DNA of 64,000 nucleotides from Mycolicibacterium moriokaense (GCF_003201655.1 NZ_QJJU01000003.1:124001-188000), one strand, 5' to 3'; counted from the first letter of the stretch, positions 18,445-27,731 are shown. Notes: generated by a model not told the origin, from the letters alone. Numbers and translations are program-made.

Positions 18445-19281
18445 TTAGAAGATGCGCCCCAGCCCCAATCTGGTGAGGTTCAGCGGAACGCCGACCACGC
18501 TGAGCTGATTGATGATGTCCTCCAAGCGCTTTCGCGGGACATCCATCCGCCACTCCGGCACCGTTCCCGACAGGCACACCACGTCGGGTGCAAAGGTGAT
18601 ACCGGTCAACAAAAGCCCGTGCGGAAGCTCGGGCAGGTGCACCGGGTAGGCGGGCGTGCGCGCAGGCAGCCTCCAGCGCGACTGGCGGATCACCAGGCCG
18701 ACGGGCCGCAGCCACAGTGTCGAGCAGTCGAGGCGGGCATCGACCTCGATGTGGCCAAGCAGCGGCCTGCTGGCCAGTCGCAGCCGCGCGATGCCGTCGG
18801 CGCCCACTTCACCGGACAGCCTCGGCGCCGCCCACTGGAATAAATCGTCGAGCACTGGCGCGGGTACCTCCAGCGTCAGCTCGACCGGAGCAGCCACCAG
18901 CATCGGCGGCGACGTCGGCTTCATGTGCACGTTGTGCATCATCGCGGTGGCCCGGTCGAATCGACTTTCGTTCCAACAGATGTCACGCGCAGCGAGTCGG
19001 ACATCGTTGAGCTGGCCGACCGATAGCCCGCGCACGTCGAGCCGCGAGTCGAATTCGGTGACCGTCAGCGTGAGATCGCCGTCATCGAGCCGGACCGCCA
19101 GCCTGCGGCCCACCACCAGCCGGCGCACCGTGACGAACAGCGTGCGGTAGGCCGCCGCCGCGCCAGTGCTGACCGGCGCTACCGCTGCCGACGACCACAA
19201 CGACGTCAGCATGTCGATCGGCCGGAAGGGGTCGAATCGGCGTTGCGGTCGCGGACGCGTCATGCCTCCAGCATCCGCCAT
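18445..19281 (-). CDS. Conserved mycobacterial protein, possibly DUF2993/LmeA-like
   Basis: A 278-residue protein with repeated amphipathic beta-strands and no evident signal peptide. Phrases such as 'VRGLSVGQLNDVRLAARDI' and 'GLLLTGITFAPDVVCLSGT' recall DUF2993 lipid-binding proteins (LmeA group), but I am not certain. ATG 19281 overlaps the TetR stop as TGATG, so it is co-translated with that regulator. Confidence 0.5.
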   Translation of the reverse strand: MADAGGMTRPRPQRRFDPFRPIDMLTSLWSSAAVAPVSTGAAAAYRTLFVTVRRLVVGRRLAVRLDDGDLTLTVTEFDSRLDVRGLSVGQLNDVRLAARDICWNESRFDRATAMMHNVHMKPTSPPMLVAAPVELTLEVPAPVLDDLFQWAAPRLSGEVGADGIARLRLASRPLLGHIEVDARLDCSTLWLRPVGLVIRQSRWRLPARTPAYPVHLPELPHGLLLTGITFAPDVVCLSGTVPEWRMDVPRKRLEDIINQLSVVGVPLNLTRLGLGRIF

Positions 19282-19895
19282 CAGCGCGACGGAGTGAAGC
19301 TGGATAGCAGCGCCCGCATGGACTTGGCGACGGCGTGCCGCGTCTCGACCGGATCTGGCGAGTTCGCGATCAGCATCGCGCCGCGGGTCAGTGCCCCGAG
19401 CAGCAGCCTGGTGGCGGTCTCGGGGTCCTCGACTCTGATCGTCCCCGCCTCCGCGGCGGCCGTCAGCGAGTGCACGATCACCGCGTGCGCGTATTGCTCG
19501 TCGAGCTCCGTGTAACGGGCCAGGCCCAGCACGGCGGGCCCATCGACGATCAGGATCCGTTGCATATCCGGCTGCAGTACCCCGTCGAGAAACGCCTCGA
19601 AGCCAAGATCCAGCTCGTCGATACCATCTGACGCACCCTGCGCAGCCTTCGCCGCCTCCGTCATCAAGTCGGTGTGTGCCTGAACAAACACCGCCTCGAA
19701 AACCGCTGTCTTGGTGGGGAAGTGGTGATAAAGCGCGCCTGTAGTGACGCGGGCTTCGCGCGCCAGGTCCTCGACCGAGGTCGCGCGGAAGCCGTTCTCA
19801 CCGAACAGCCGCCTGCCTGCCGCAACCAGCGCCGCCCGCGTCTGCGCGACCTGTTCGGCGCGCAGCGAGGCGGGTTCGGCCGCCGTATCCGACAT
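19281..19895 (-). CDS. TetR-family regulator
   Basis: A 204-residue repressor. Its helix-turn-helix 'SVEDLAREARVTTGALYHHF' lies at about 40-59 and the helical ligand domain follows. ATG 19895 has a GAGGAG site. It is divergent from the MDMPI/SCP2-like gene across a 70-bp region carrying two GACATAGTWAC repeats, its likely operator. It is coupled to the gene at 18445 by TGATG. Confidence 0.88.
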   Translation of the reverse strand: MSDTAAEPASLRAEQVAQTRAALVAAGRRLFGENGFRATSVEDLAREARVTTGALYHHFPTKTAVFEAVFVQAHTDLMTEAAKAAQGASDGIDELDLGFEAFLDGVLQPDMQRILIVDGPAVLGLARYTELDEQYAHAVIVHSLTAAAEAGTIRVEDPETATRLLLGALTRGAMLIANSPDPVETRHAVAKSMRALLSSFTPSR

Positions 19896-19933
19896 GTAGG
19901 GCTCCTCTTCGGTCAGACCCAGAATACCCTATT

Positions 19934-19962
19934 GACATAGTAACAATATGTGACATAGTTAC
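19934..19962. promoter_or_regulatory. Direct-repeat operator with overlapping promoter
   Basis: GACATAGTAAC (19934-19944) and GACATAGTTAC (19952-19962) are direct repeats with an 18-bp period. They also form a GTAAC/GTTAC symmetry. A TTGACA -35 (19932-19937) and TAGTTA -10 (19956-19961) would place the start of transcription at or next to ATG 19966, giving a leaderless message. No Shine-Dalgarno is present. The TetR protein from 19281 is the natural binder (inference). Confidence 0.5.
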
Positions 19963-19965
19963 CCT

Positions 19966-20823
19966 ATGACTTCAGCACCCGTGCACCTCGCCGGCACAGC
20001 CGAGGACACCCGTCAGGCCTACGGCCTCACTCTCAATGCGCTGCGCGGCGCCGTGGCACGTAGCGCCGACCTATGGCGCCGCATCGACAAACCCGATGCA
20101 CCCGCACCAGGCCTGATCTGGACTGCCGCGGAGACCGCGGCACACGTCGTCGGTGATCTCCATGACTACACGCAGGCACTGACACGTCACGCCAATGGCT
20201 ATATGACCCATGCCAATCGGCCGACCGAATCGCCGTCGCGACTCAGCGCGAAGGTCAACGCCCGGCACCTCGAGGAGGTGCCCGAGCGCGACCTGCACCG
20301 CCTTGCCGACATGCTCGAGACCTCCGCCGACGCGTACCTGAACGTGGCCGCGGCCGCAGACCCGAGCGTCGAAATCGCCACTCCCAACGGGCTCGTGATC
20401 GGTCCGGCCACGATGGCCGCACTGCTGCTGGGTGAGCAGTTGATCCACGGCCTCGACATCTCGCGGACGGCCGGCATCCCGTGGGCGATCTCCGCCGCCG
20501 ACGCCCTCCTGGTGATCCCCGGCGTGCTCAGTGTCGCGCCGCAATACCTGCGGCCGCGGCGAGCAGCAGGCGTGCACATCAGTTTCGAGCTGCGGATGCG
20601 CGGTGGCGCCAGTTACCGACTGGCCGTCGACGACGGCACCGCGGTCGTCAGCGCGGCGAGAGAGAGGGCCGACTGCATCATCACCGCGGATCCGGTCGCC
20701 TTCCTGCTACTGGGCTACGGACGCATCTCGCAGCTCTCGCCGGTGCTGCGCGGGCAGCTGCGGCCCGGCGGCCGCAAGCCGTGGCTGGCGATGAAGTTCG
20801 GGAAACTGCTATCGAGTCCCTAG
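19966..20823 (+). CDS. MDMPI N-terminal/SCP2-like domain protein
   Basis: A 285-residue protein. The N-terminal half resembles the DinB-like metal-binding domain of mycothiol-dependent maleylpyruvate isomerase: 'WTAAETAAHVVGDLHDYTQ' near 46-64 and 'LLGEQLIHGLDISRTAG' near 149-165, supplying metal His residues. The C-terminal half (about 195-275) resembles SCP2 sterol-carrier domains. It may use mycothiol to process or detoxify a small molecule. Divergent from and probably repressed by the TetR at 19281. Confidence 0.72.
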   Translation: MTSAPVHLAGTAEDTRQAYGLTLNALRGAVARSADLWRRIDKPDAPAPGLIWTAAETAAHVVGDLHDYTQALTRHANGYMTHANRPTESPSRLSAKVNARHLEEVPERDLHRLADMLETSADAYLNVAAAADPSVEIATPNGLVIGPATMAALLLGEQLIHGLDISRTAGIPWAISAADALLVIPGVLSVAPQYLRPRRAAGVHISFELRMRGGASYRLAVDDGTAVVSAARERADCIITADPVAFLLLGYGRISQLSPVLRGQLRPGGRKPWLAMKFGKLLSSP

Positions 20824-20830
20824 TACCGGA

Positions 20831-21508
20831 CTAGTTCGCAGCTGCGTACCGGGTCAATTCGAGTTGACTGCGGGCGCGCAGTACCGGCGTCGCGCTGTCC
20901 GGCATGCCGAGCACTCGGATGCACGCGTCCGCAACGTGTTCCGGCAGTTTCGTTCGGTCCGGGCCTGGCCGTTTGTGCCACATGTTGACAAGTGACTCCA
21001 CCAAGCGGAACGGCAGATCGGCAGCCGCCTCATCGACGCCGGTATCCGCGACGACGGCCCTGCTTACCGCCAGATAGTGCAGCCGGAGTCGCTCGCGGTC
21101 CGACCAGAACGGCTCCAGGTGTGCTCCACGCAGCTCGGGCTGCATGTACAGCGCGCCCAGGTTCCAGCGGCCGTCCAACAGCTGGCGCCCATCGAAGACC
21201 GCAAGGGCATGCAAGTGCTCAGCGGGGCTCATCAGCGGTTCGGTGCCCGCCAGGCTGTCGATGATCATCAGCGTCGGCGTCACCGTCTGGCTGAGCAAGG
21301 CGCAGAGGATGTCGTCTTTTGTCTTGAAGTAGTGATACAGCGAGGCCTGGCGAATGCCGACGGCCTCGGCGATGGTGCGGGTCGACGTGCCGGTGTAGCC
21401 GAGGGTCGTGAAGAGCTCGCCTGCCGCGTCGAGGATCTCGTCACGTGCGGTCGTTCCCGGCCGCCGCTGAGTCCGCAGCCGTGGGCGGCCAGCACGAGTC
21501 ATCGACAT
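20831..21508 (-). CDS. TetR-family regulator of the ureide operon (predicted)
   Basis: A regulator of about 225 residues with helix-turn-helix 'STRTIAEAVGIRQASLYHYF'. A GTG at 21553 would add 15 residues, but that codon lies inside a likely operator (21547-21560), so ATG 21508 is preferred. A Met two codons later is another option. It is divergent from the long ABC/allantoinase operon at 21680. Two matched palindromes flank the region, and a ureide-type ligand is the obvious guess. Confidence 0.82.
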   Translation of the reverse strand: MSMTRAGRPRLRTQRRPGTTARDEILDAAGELFTTLGYTGTSTRTIAEAVGIRQASLYHYFKTKDDILCALLSQTVTPTLMIIDSLAGTEPLMSPAEHLHALAVFDGRQLLDGRWNLGALYMQPELRGAHLEPFWSDRERLRLHYLAVSRAVVADTGVDEAAADLPFRLVESLVNMWHKRPGPDRTKLPEHVADACIRVLGMPDSATPVLRARSQLELTRYAAAN

Positions 21509-21546
21509 CGTCCCATCGTGGCCCACTGAGCAGTGCAAATGCTTTT

Positions 21547-21560
21547 CTGTCACATGATAG
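21547..21560. promoter_or_regulatory. Operator copy 1, CTGTCA-NN-TGAYAG
   Basis: CTGTCA-CA-TGATAG is a near-perfect palindrome just upstream of the TetR start (21508). A second copy lies at 21642-21655, 95 bp away, about nine helical turns. Paired copies in a divergent region support TetR control of both directions. Confidence 0.5.
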
Positions 21561-21641
21561 AAACGCGCGACACGAATCGGTTACGTAGCGCCGGTGATTG
21601 GTTACGCCAGCGACACCCACCACCCCTGGGCGCCATGAAAA

Positions 21642-21655
21642 CTGTCAAGTGACAG
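21642..21655. promoter_or_regulatory. Operator copy 2, CTGTCA-NN-TGACAG
   Basis: CTGTCA-AG-TGACAG lies 25 bp before the ABC ATPase start codon and matches the copy at 21547 at 11 of the 12 arm positions. Binding here would block the operon promoter. Confidence 0.5.
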
Positions 21656-21679
21656 GCCGGGGGTACTAGGGAGCTGTGG

Positions 21680-23638
21680 ATGGGTAGTGCAGTATCCGAG
21701 GTCGACGCAACGTCGTCGAGCCCGGCGACCGACGCTGCACCGGTCGCGGCGATCATCGACCTGCACGTCGCGTTCCGACGCAACGGTCGCGACGTGCACG
21801 CGTTGCGGGGCGTGTCCCTGGACATCGCGCCAGGCGAGATCCTCGGCCTCGTCGGCGAATCGGGGTCGGGCAAAAGTGTCCTCGGGTTCACCATGCTCGG
21901 CCTGCTGTCACAGGCCCAGGTGCAGGGCTCGGTGAAGGTGGCGGGCACCGACATGGTGACCGGCGACGCGAAAACGCTGCGCAAGGTACGCCGCCTCGAC
22001 CTCGGCGCCATCTTCCAGGACCCGATGACGTCCCTGAACCCGACCATGCGGATCGGCAAGCAGGTGGCCGAGGCCGCAGGCGGCGAAGAGGAGGCGCTCA
22101 GTCTGCTCACCGCGGTCGGCATCCCCGAACCCAAACGCCGATTCCGGGCGTATCCGCACGAGCTGTCCGGCGGGCTGCGGCAGCGGGTGATGATCGCGAT
22201 CGCGATCGCAGGCAACCCGGAGTTGATCATCGCCGACGAACCGACCACCGCTCTCGACGTCACCGTGCAGGCTCAGGTCCTGCGGTTGCTTCAGCGGTTG
22301 CGTAGCGAAATCGGCTGCAGCATCATGCTTATCACCCACGATCTCGGGGTGGCCGCGCAGATCTCGGATCGCATCGCGGTGCTTTACGCCGGCCGGATCG
22401 CCGAGATCGGCCCGACCGCAGAGGTTCTCGGCAGGCCCGCCCATCCGTACACCCACGGACTGCTGCGTTCCCGACTGACCCTGGACACCGCAAGGCACCG
22501 CAAGCTGGCAGCGCTTGCGGGTTCGGTCCCCAGCCCGGTGGATCCCCTCCCGGGATGTGCGTTCTCACCCCGTTGCGTGGTGGCCACAACGGCATGTGAG
22601 GCGACACCTCCCGACCCGATCGCGATCGCCCCCGGCCGCGTCAGCGCCTGCATCGTGCCCGTCGATGCCGTGTCCGCCGAACTCGGCTCCCGCCTGACCA
22701 CCACCACCGAGGACATCGAACCGGAAACAGAGGCGGCCGAAACATCTGAGCCGCCCGCGGTGGTGCTACACGAGGCGGTCAAAGCCTTCGGCAAACTTCA
22801 AGCGCTGCGGGGCATTTCGTTGACCGTCGCCCACGGCGAGTCGGTTGCGCTTGTCGGCGAGAGCGGATCGGGCAAATCCACGCTTCTTCGTGTCATCGCG
22901 GGACTGGAGAAACCGAGCTCCGGGGACGTCGCGCTGGCCGGGGGGCAGCGGCCACAGATGGTGTTCCAGGACGCGGGCGCATCGCTGACACCATGGCTGT
23001 CTGTCGGCGAACTGATCTCCGAGCGGCTGCGGGGAAATGGCATGTCCCGCAGCCAAAGACAGGACGCGGTGGCCGAGGTGCTGCAGCGCGTCGGCCTTCC
23101 GCTCGAAGTTGCCAAATCACGTGCAGGCCAACTCTCCGGCGGTCAACGCCAGCGGGTCTCGCTGGCCCGCGCGACCGTGGTGCCGCCCTCGGTACTGCTG
23201 TGCGACGAGCCCACCAGCGCGCTCGACGTCTCGTTGGCCGCCTCCGTGCTCAACCTCATCGGCGATCTCCGTCGGACACTCGACATGTCGGTCGTGTTCG
23301 TGACGCACGACCTCTCGGTTGCGCGCGTGGTCGCCGACCGCATCGCGGTCATGTACCTGGGCCGCATCGTCGAGATCGGACCTGCCGACGACGTCATCAA
23401 CGATCCGGTGCACCCCTACACACGTGCGCTTGTCGATTCGATCCCGGACCTCGGACGCGAATCACGCGTGCTGCCAGGCGAACCCGCCAGCCCGCTATCC
23501 CCGCCCACCGGCTGCGCGTTCCACCCGCGCTGCCCGATCGCGATCGACACCTGCTCGGATAGCCAGCTCGATGTCCGGCTCGAGGGAGCCCCCGGCAATC
23601 TACACCAAATCGCCTGTATCGAGCGGAAGGCGAGCTGA
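21680..23638 (+). CDS. Fused double ATPase of peptide/opine-type ABC importer (DppD-DppF-like)
   Basis: A 652-residue protein joining two ABC ATPase domains, so a single gene powers the transporter. Each half has a Walker A 'GESGSGKS' (residues 59-66 and around 394), a signature ('LSGGLRQR', 'LSGGQRQR'), a Walker B ('IIADEP', 'LLCDEP'), and the C-terminal Cys-containing oligopeptide-transporter extension ('GCAFSPRC', 'GCAFHPRC'). It is the first gene of an operon with two permeases and a lipoprotein. Substrate is probably a ureide or related compound, judged from the enzymes downstream. Confidence 0.93.
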   Translation: MGSAVSEVDATSSSPATDAAPVAAIIDLHVAFRRNGRDVHALRGVSLDIAPGEILGLVGESGSGKSVLGFTMLGLLSQAQVQGSVKVAGTDMVTGDAKTLRKVRRLDLGAIFQDPMTSLNPTMRIGKQVAEAAGGEEEALSLLTAVGIPEPKRRFRAYPHELSGGLRQRVMIAIAIAGNPELIIADEPTTALDVTVQAQVLRLLQRLRSEIGCSIMLITHDLGVAAQISDRIAVLYAGRIAEIGPTAEVLGRPAHPYTHGLLRSRLTLDTARHRKLAALAGSVPSPVDPLPGCAFSPRCVVATTACEATPPDPIAIAPGRVSACIVPVDAVSAELGSRLTTTTEDIEPETEAAETSEPPAVVLHEAVKAFGKLQALRGISLTVAHGESVALVGESGSGKSTLLRVIAGLEKPSSGDVALAGGQRPQMVFQDAGASLTPWLSVGELISERLRGNGMSRSQRQDAVAEVLQRVGLPLEVAKSRAGQLSGGQRQRVSLARATVVPPSVLLCDEPTSALDVSLAASVLNLIGDLRRTLDMSVVFVTHDLSVARVVADRIAVMYLGRIVEIGPADDVINDPVHPYTRALVDSIPDLGRESRVLPGEPASPLSPPTGCAFHPRCPIAIDTCSDSQLDVRLEGAPGNLHQIACIERKAS

Positions 23639-23639
23639 T

Positions 23640-24506
23640 ATGGCGATCGCACTGCCCGCAGGCACGTTGGCGCGGGGGCGGGTACGACTGCTTTCCCTGC
23701 CGAAAACCTCGCCGATGCTGATGAATTGGGCCGCCGTCTCGTTGGTCTTCGTGGTCACCTTCGTGGCTTTGGCCGTGCCGCTCATCTCGCCGGATGATCC
23801 ACTGGTGCCCGCAGGCATGCCGTTGCAGGCGCCAGGCAAGGGCGGCTTCCTCCTTGGCACCGATGCGATCGGCAGGGACATCCTCAGCCGGGTGCTCTAC
23901 GGCGTCAGGACGAGCTGGTTCGCGGCGCTGGTTGTCGTCGCCGTCGGATTGCTCTTTGGGGGGCTCGTCGGCCTGATCGCCGGTGCTGCGGGCGGCTGGA
24001 TCGACAGCCTGCTGATGCGGATCACCGACGGATTCCTGTCACTGCCTGCGCCGGTGCTGGCGATCGCGGTGGTGGCCGCGCTCGGCCCCGGTTTCGTCCA
24101 CACTCTGATCGCGGTGTCCATCGTGTGGTGGCCGTTCTACGCGAGACTTGTGCGGGGGGAGGTGGCGCGGCTCGCGGCCCGTCCGCACATCGAGGCCGCC
24201 AGACTCGCCGGCGTCGGCCCGATCCGATTGGCCACCCGTCACCTGCTGCCCGGCGCGGTGCCCAACTCCCTGGTGGCCGCCAGCCTCGACATCGGCACAC
24301 TGATCCTCACGCTGGCGGCGCTGTCGTTCCTCGGCCTCGGCCAAGCCGCCCCAGCACCCGAGCTCGGCGCGGACACCGCCCGCAACCTGACGTACTTTCT
24401 TCAGCAGTGGTGGGTCCCCGTCATGCCGGGTCTCGCGGTTCTTGTCCTCGCGCTCGCCGCCAACATCGCAGGCGACGGCCTGCGCAACCTGATGAAGACG
24501 AGCTAG
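23640..24506 (+). CDS. ABC transporter permease, DppC-like
   Basis: A 288-residue inner-membrane permease with about six hydrophobic helices. It has the DppC-type N-terminal loop 'GTDAIGRDILSRVLYGVRTS' near 79-98 and an EAA-like coupling loop, 'EAARLAGVGPIRLATRHLLP' near 185-204. ATG 23640 lies one base after the ATPase stop. It forms the import channel with the permease at 24516. Confidence 0.9.
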   Translation: MAIALPAGTLARGRVRLLSLPKTSPMLMNWAAVSLVFVVTFVALAVPLISPDDPLVPAGMPLQAPGKGGFLLGTDAIGRDILSRVLYGVRTSWFAALVVVAVGLLFGGLVGLIAGAAGGWIDSLLMRITDGFLSLPAPVLAIAVVAALGPGFVHTLIAVSIVWWPFYARLVRGEVARLAARPHIEAARLAGVGPIRLATRHLLPGAVPNSLVAASLDIGTLILTLAALSFLGLGQAAPAPELGADTARNLTYFLQQWWVPVMPGLAVLVLALAANIAGDGLRNLMKTS

Positions 24507-24515
24507 GCGCCCGGC

Positions 24516-25520
24516 ATGCGGAACTTTATCCTGTCCCGACTGGGCGCCATGGTGCTCATCCTCATCGCCCTGACCGCGGTGTTGTTTGTGCTGCAGCACA
24601 TTTCGCCGATGGATCCGGTGAAGGCACAGCTCGGCGCCAACGCTTCGGCCGAGGCCGTAGCGGCCCGTCGGCACACGCTCGGCCTGGACCAGCCGATGAT
24701 CAACCAGTTCTGGAACTACCTGACAGGGGCCGTCCACGGCGACCTTGGCACTTCGTATCGGACCCGGCACGCGGTGAGCAGCGACCTCGGCGACTTTGTG
24801 CCCGCGACGCTCGAGCTGGCGTTGTATGGCATGGGCCTTGCGCTGATCCTTGCCGGGCTGTTGGCCTTCGGCACGACGCTGAAATGGCCAGGCGCCGGTG
24901 TGCTGCGGGCCGTGCTGTTCACCGGCGCAGCCGCACCGATGTTCCTGCTGGGAATCCTCGGGCTGATCGTCTTCTACCAGAAGCTGGGCTGGGTGCCCGC
25001 GAACGGCAGGATCGGCGTGCCGAATCCACCTAAAGGGCCCACCGGGCTTCTGACGGTCGACGGGCTGCTCGCCGGGCGGCTCGACGTCGTCACCGACGCG
25101 CTGCACCACCTGATCCTCCCGGCCATTGTGATCGCACTCGGGCCTGCGGTCGCGATCGGGCGCGTGTTGCGATCGAGCCTGCTGACCGACGCCGGCAGTG
25201 ACTACGCGAGAACGGCACGGGCCAAAGGACTTTCGGAGGGCCGGATCATGGTCGGCCACGTGTTACGCAACTCGGTTGGCGGGGCGTTGTCGATGACGGG
25301 ACTTCAGGTGGGCCTGATGTTCTCCGGCGTCCTCGTCGTCGAGCAGGTATTCGGCTGGCCGGGCATCGGTCAGTACATCGCGCAAAGCATTCCGGTGGCC
25401 GACTTTCCCGCGATCGCCGGCGTCACCCTGATGCTGGGCGTGCTCTACGTCGCCATCAACACGGCCGTCGACCTCTTGCAGGCAGCGGCCGATCCACGAA
25501 TAGCGGTAGGAGGAGGTTAG
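24516..25520 (+). CDS. ABC transporter permease, DppB-like
   Basis: A 334-residue permease of the DppB class with an N-terminal membrane helix (8-28), the 'LGLDQPMINQFWNYL' periplasmic stretch near 53-67, an EAA loop 'YARTARAKGLSEGRIMVGHV' near 230, and a closing 'GWPGIGQYI' helix. Start ATG 24516. It ends directly against the GTG of the cysteine hydrolase gene, whose ribosome site (GGAGG) lies inside this gene's last codons. Confidence 0.9.
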   Translation: MRNFILSRLGAMVLILIALTAVLFVLQHISPMDPVKAQLGANASAEAVAARRHTLGLDQPMINQFWNYLTGAVHGDLGTSYRTRHAVSSDLGDFVPATLELALYGMGLALILAGLLAFGTTLKWPGAGVLRAVLFTGAAAPMFLLGILGLIVFYQKLGWVPANGRIGVPNPPKGPTGLLTVDGLLAGRLDVVTDALHHLILPAIVIALGPAVAIGRVLRSSLLTDAGSDYARTARAKGLSEGRIMVGHVLRNSVGGALSMTGLQVGLMFSGVLVVEQVFGWPGIGQYIAQSIPVADFPAIAGVTLMLGVLYVAINTAVDLLQAAADPRIAVGGG

Positions 25521-26150
25521 GTGCCAACACAGCCACTGATCGTGGGCAACCCCGTGCTGGTCGTCGTCGACATCCAGCAGAGCGGCTCAATGCCGGTAGA
25601 GGACGTCGGAATTCCCGTCATGCCCGGCCACGCCGAACGCGTGGAGCGGGCGGAAAAGCTCGTCGCCGCCGCTCGCTCGGCCGGTGTACCCGTCGTGTTT
25701 TTTCAAGAGGTGCACCGGCCCAGCGGCGTCGACTTCGGGCGTGAACTGGACGGCACTGAAGGTGTGCACTGCGTCGAAGGCCAGCCGGGCACCGATCTCG
25801 AGCCGTCGCTGACCCCGCTGCCAGACGAGTTTCACATCGTCAAGCGCCGCTACTCCGGTTTCATCGGAACGGATTTCGAGATCGTGCTGCGGGGGCTGCG
25901 GGCGTCGACGCTGATCCTGATCGGTGGTTTGACCGACGTCTGCGTGCATTACACATTCGCCGACGCGCATCAGCGCGACTTCTACGTCCGCGTCGTCACC
26001 GACTGTGTCGGCGGCTCATCGCAATACCTCCACGATGCGGCGCTGGCCGCCATGGAGTACCTGCAGACCGGCGCGATGCGCACCACCGACGAGATCCTCG
26101 CCGCGTTTCATCAGCTCGAACAACCCGTCCTCGAAGGAGCAGCACGATGA
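25521..26150 (+). CDS. Isochorismatase-fold cysteine hydrolase (amidohydrolase)
   Basis: A 209-residue enzyme of the isochorismatase-like family with its triad visible: Asp17 in 'VVVDIQQ', Lys108 in 'IVKRRYSG' and nucleophile Cys141 in 'GLTDVCVHYTFAD'. Such enzymes cleave small amides, for example ureidoacrylate, biuret or carbamoylsarcosine. Placement between transporter genes in a ureide operon suggests action on a carbamoyl-containing intermediate. It overlaps the next gene by ATGA. Confidence 0.85.
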   Translation: MPTQPLIVGNPVLVVVDIQQSGSMPVEDVGIPVMPGHAERVERAEKLVAAARSAGVPVVFFQEVHRPSGVDFGRELDGTEGVHCVEGQPGTDLEPSLTPLPDEFHIVKRRYSGFIGTDFEIVLRGLRASTLILIGGLTDVCVHYTFADAHQRDFYVRVVTDCVGGSSQYLHDAALAAMEYLQTGAMRTTDEILAAFHQLEQPVLEGAAR

Positions 26151-27727
26151 AGAAACGACTACTAGCGATTGCCGCCGTTGGCACCGCAGCGGTGCTGACC
26201 CTGTCGTCCTGTGGCGGTTCGAATTCCGGTGGCGGCGGCACGCCCAACCCCGCGCCCACCGACAAGGTACTGCATCTCTCGTTTCTGCAGGATCCAGGCC
26301 AGCCGCCCGACCCCGACGTGTACTACGCCGGGCAGGGACTGCTGCTGACGACCAACCTCTACGAGGGACTCTTGCAGTTCAAGGGCGGCGAGGCCAAGGC
26401 CGAGTTGGAACCGCTGCTCGCCACCGAGTACACCGCTTCGCCCGACAACAAGGTCTTCACGTTCAAACTTCGTGAAGGGGTGAAGTTCCATGACGGAACA
26501 CCGTTCAAGTCTGACGCCATCAAAGCGTCGTTCGACCGCCGCCTAGCTGTCAACGGTGGTCCGGCGTACATGGTCAAGGACATCGATTCCATTACTACGC
26601 AGGGCGACTACGGCGTGACGATCACGCTGAAGTCACCCAACTCCGAGTTCTTCGATGAGCTCGCTTCAGCGTACGGCCCGCGCATCATGAGCCCGACCGG
26701 GCTGCAGAAGAACGGTGGCTCGGACTTCGCGCAGAACTACCTCACCACGCACGATCTCGGCACCGGTCCATACACGCTGACCGATGCTCAGGTCGGGTCG
26801 CACTACGGGATGGCGTCGTTCCCCGACTACTGGGGCCCGAAGCCGTACTTCGAGAAGGTCGACATACCGGTCATCACCGACTCGTCTGCTCAACAGCTTC
26901 AGTTCAACAACGGCCAGCTCTCCGTCATCCTGCATGACCTGCCGTCGTCAGCGGTGGAGCAGTACATCAACAACTCGAAGTACTCGCATTATTCGCTGCC
27001 GACGATGATGGCGAACTTCATCTACATCAACCCCACCAAGGGCATGATGAAGGACCAGGCGACGCGGACCGCGGTGATGAATACCATCGACGTCGACCAG
27101 CTGGTCAAGCAGACGTACTTCGGCCGAGGCAAGGTCGGCGCGCAGATGTATCCGCCGTATACGCTCGCGACAGACTACGGGAAACAGGTTCTCAAGCACG
27201 ATCCGTCAGCCTTGACGAAGATCGCCGCAGGCCTGCCCGCCGATCAGAAGTCGGTGACCATCGGCTACGACACCAGCAACCCGGATAACCAGCTGATCAC
27301 CAACCTGATCCAGACGCAGCTTGCCGCAGCAGGACTCACCGTTAAGGTGCAGGGCTATCCCACTTCGGAGATCTACGGTTGGGTCGGCAACGCTGCGGCA
27401 GCGCCGGAGATCTTCGCCAACTTGGTGTGGCCGGACGCTCCGTCGCCGTACACCTGGGGTCACATCTCGTGGGATCCCGACGGCGGTATCAACTACCTGA
27501 GTTGCTCGTCGCCAAAGGTCACCGCTGCTCTGGCGCAAGGGCTGCCGAACGGTGCGCCGCAACCGTATTCGGACGCGGGCGCCGCGGCCCAAGAGACGGG
27601 GTGCTGGCTGAACGTCGCCGACATCGACGACTTCATGGTCGCCCAGCCGTGGCTGAAGGGGGTCGAGCAGGCGCACGCGGTGTCGAATCCGAACTCGCTC
27701 CGCATCGCTGCGCTCTCCGTAGGTTAG
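26147..27727 (+). CDS. ABC transporter substrate-binding lipoprotein (SBP family 5)
   Basis: A 526-residue extracytoplasmic receptor. It has a lipoprotein signal with lipobox 'LSSC' (Cys22), a Gly/Ser linker, and family-5 stretches such as 'FTFKLREGVKFHDGTPF' near 104-120. It delivers substrate to the two permeases encoded upstream. It starts inside the preceding stop (ATGA) and ends 4 bp from the next gene. Specificity cannot be read from the sequence. Confidence 0.92.
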   Translation: MKKRLLAIAAVGTAAVLTLSSCGGSNSGGGGTPNPAPTDKVLHLSFLQDPGQPPDPDVYYAGQGLLLTTNLYEGLLQFKGGEAKAELEPLLATEYTASPDNKVFTFKLREGVKFHDGTPFKSDAIKASFDRRLAVNGGPAYMVKDIDSITTQGDYGVTITLKSPNSEFFDELASAYGPRIMSPTGLQKNGGSDFAQNYLTTHDLGTGPYTLTDAQVGSHYGMASFPDYWGPKPYFEKVDIPVITDSSAQQLQFNNGQLSVILHDLPSSAVEQYINNSKYSHYSLPTMMANFIYINPTKGMMKDQATRTAVMNTIDVDQLVKQTYFGRGKVGAQMYPPYTLATDYGKQVLKHDPSALTKIAAGLPADQKSVTIGYDTSNPDNQLITNLIQTQLAAAGLTVKVQGYPTSEIYGWVGNAAAAPEIFANLVWPDAPSPYTWGHISWDPDGGINYLSCSSPKVTAALAQGLPNGAPQPYSDAGAAAQETGCWLNVADIDDFMVAQPWLKGVEQAHAVSNPNSLRIAALSVG

Positions 27728-27731
27728 CCCG

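Noticed and set aside
20820..20834. CTAGT-ACCGG-ACTAG symmetry between convergent stops as an operator
   Set aside because: It consists mostly of the two TAG stops themselves and lies at gene ends, so symmetry is probably incidental.
24039..25259. 406-codon minus-strand frame opposite the ABC permeases
   Set aside because: Composition is the His/Arg/Gln-rich pattern of a high-GC shadow frame; the plus strand encodes two recognisable permeases here.
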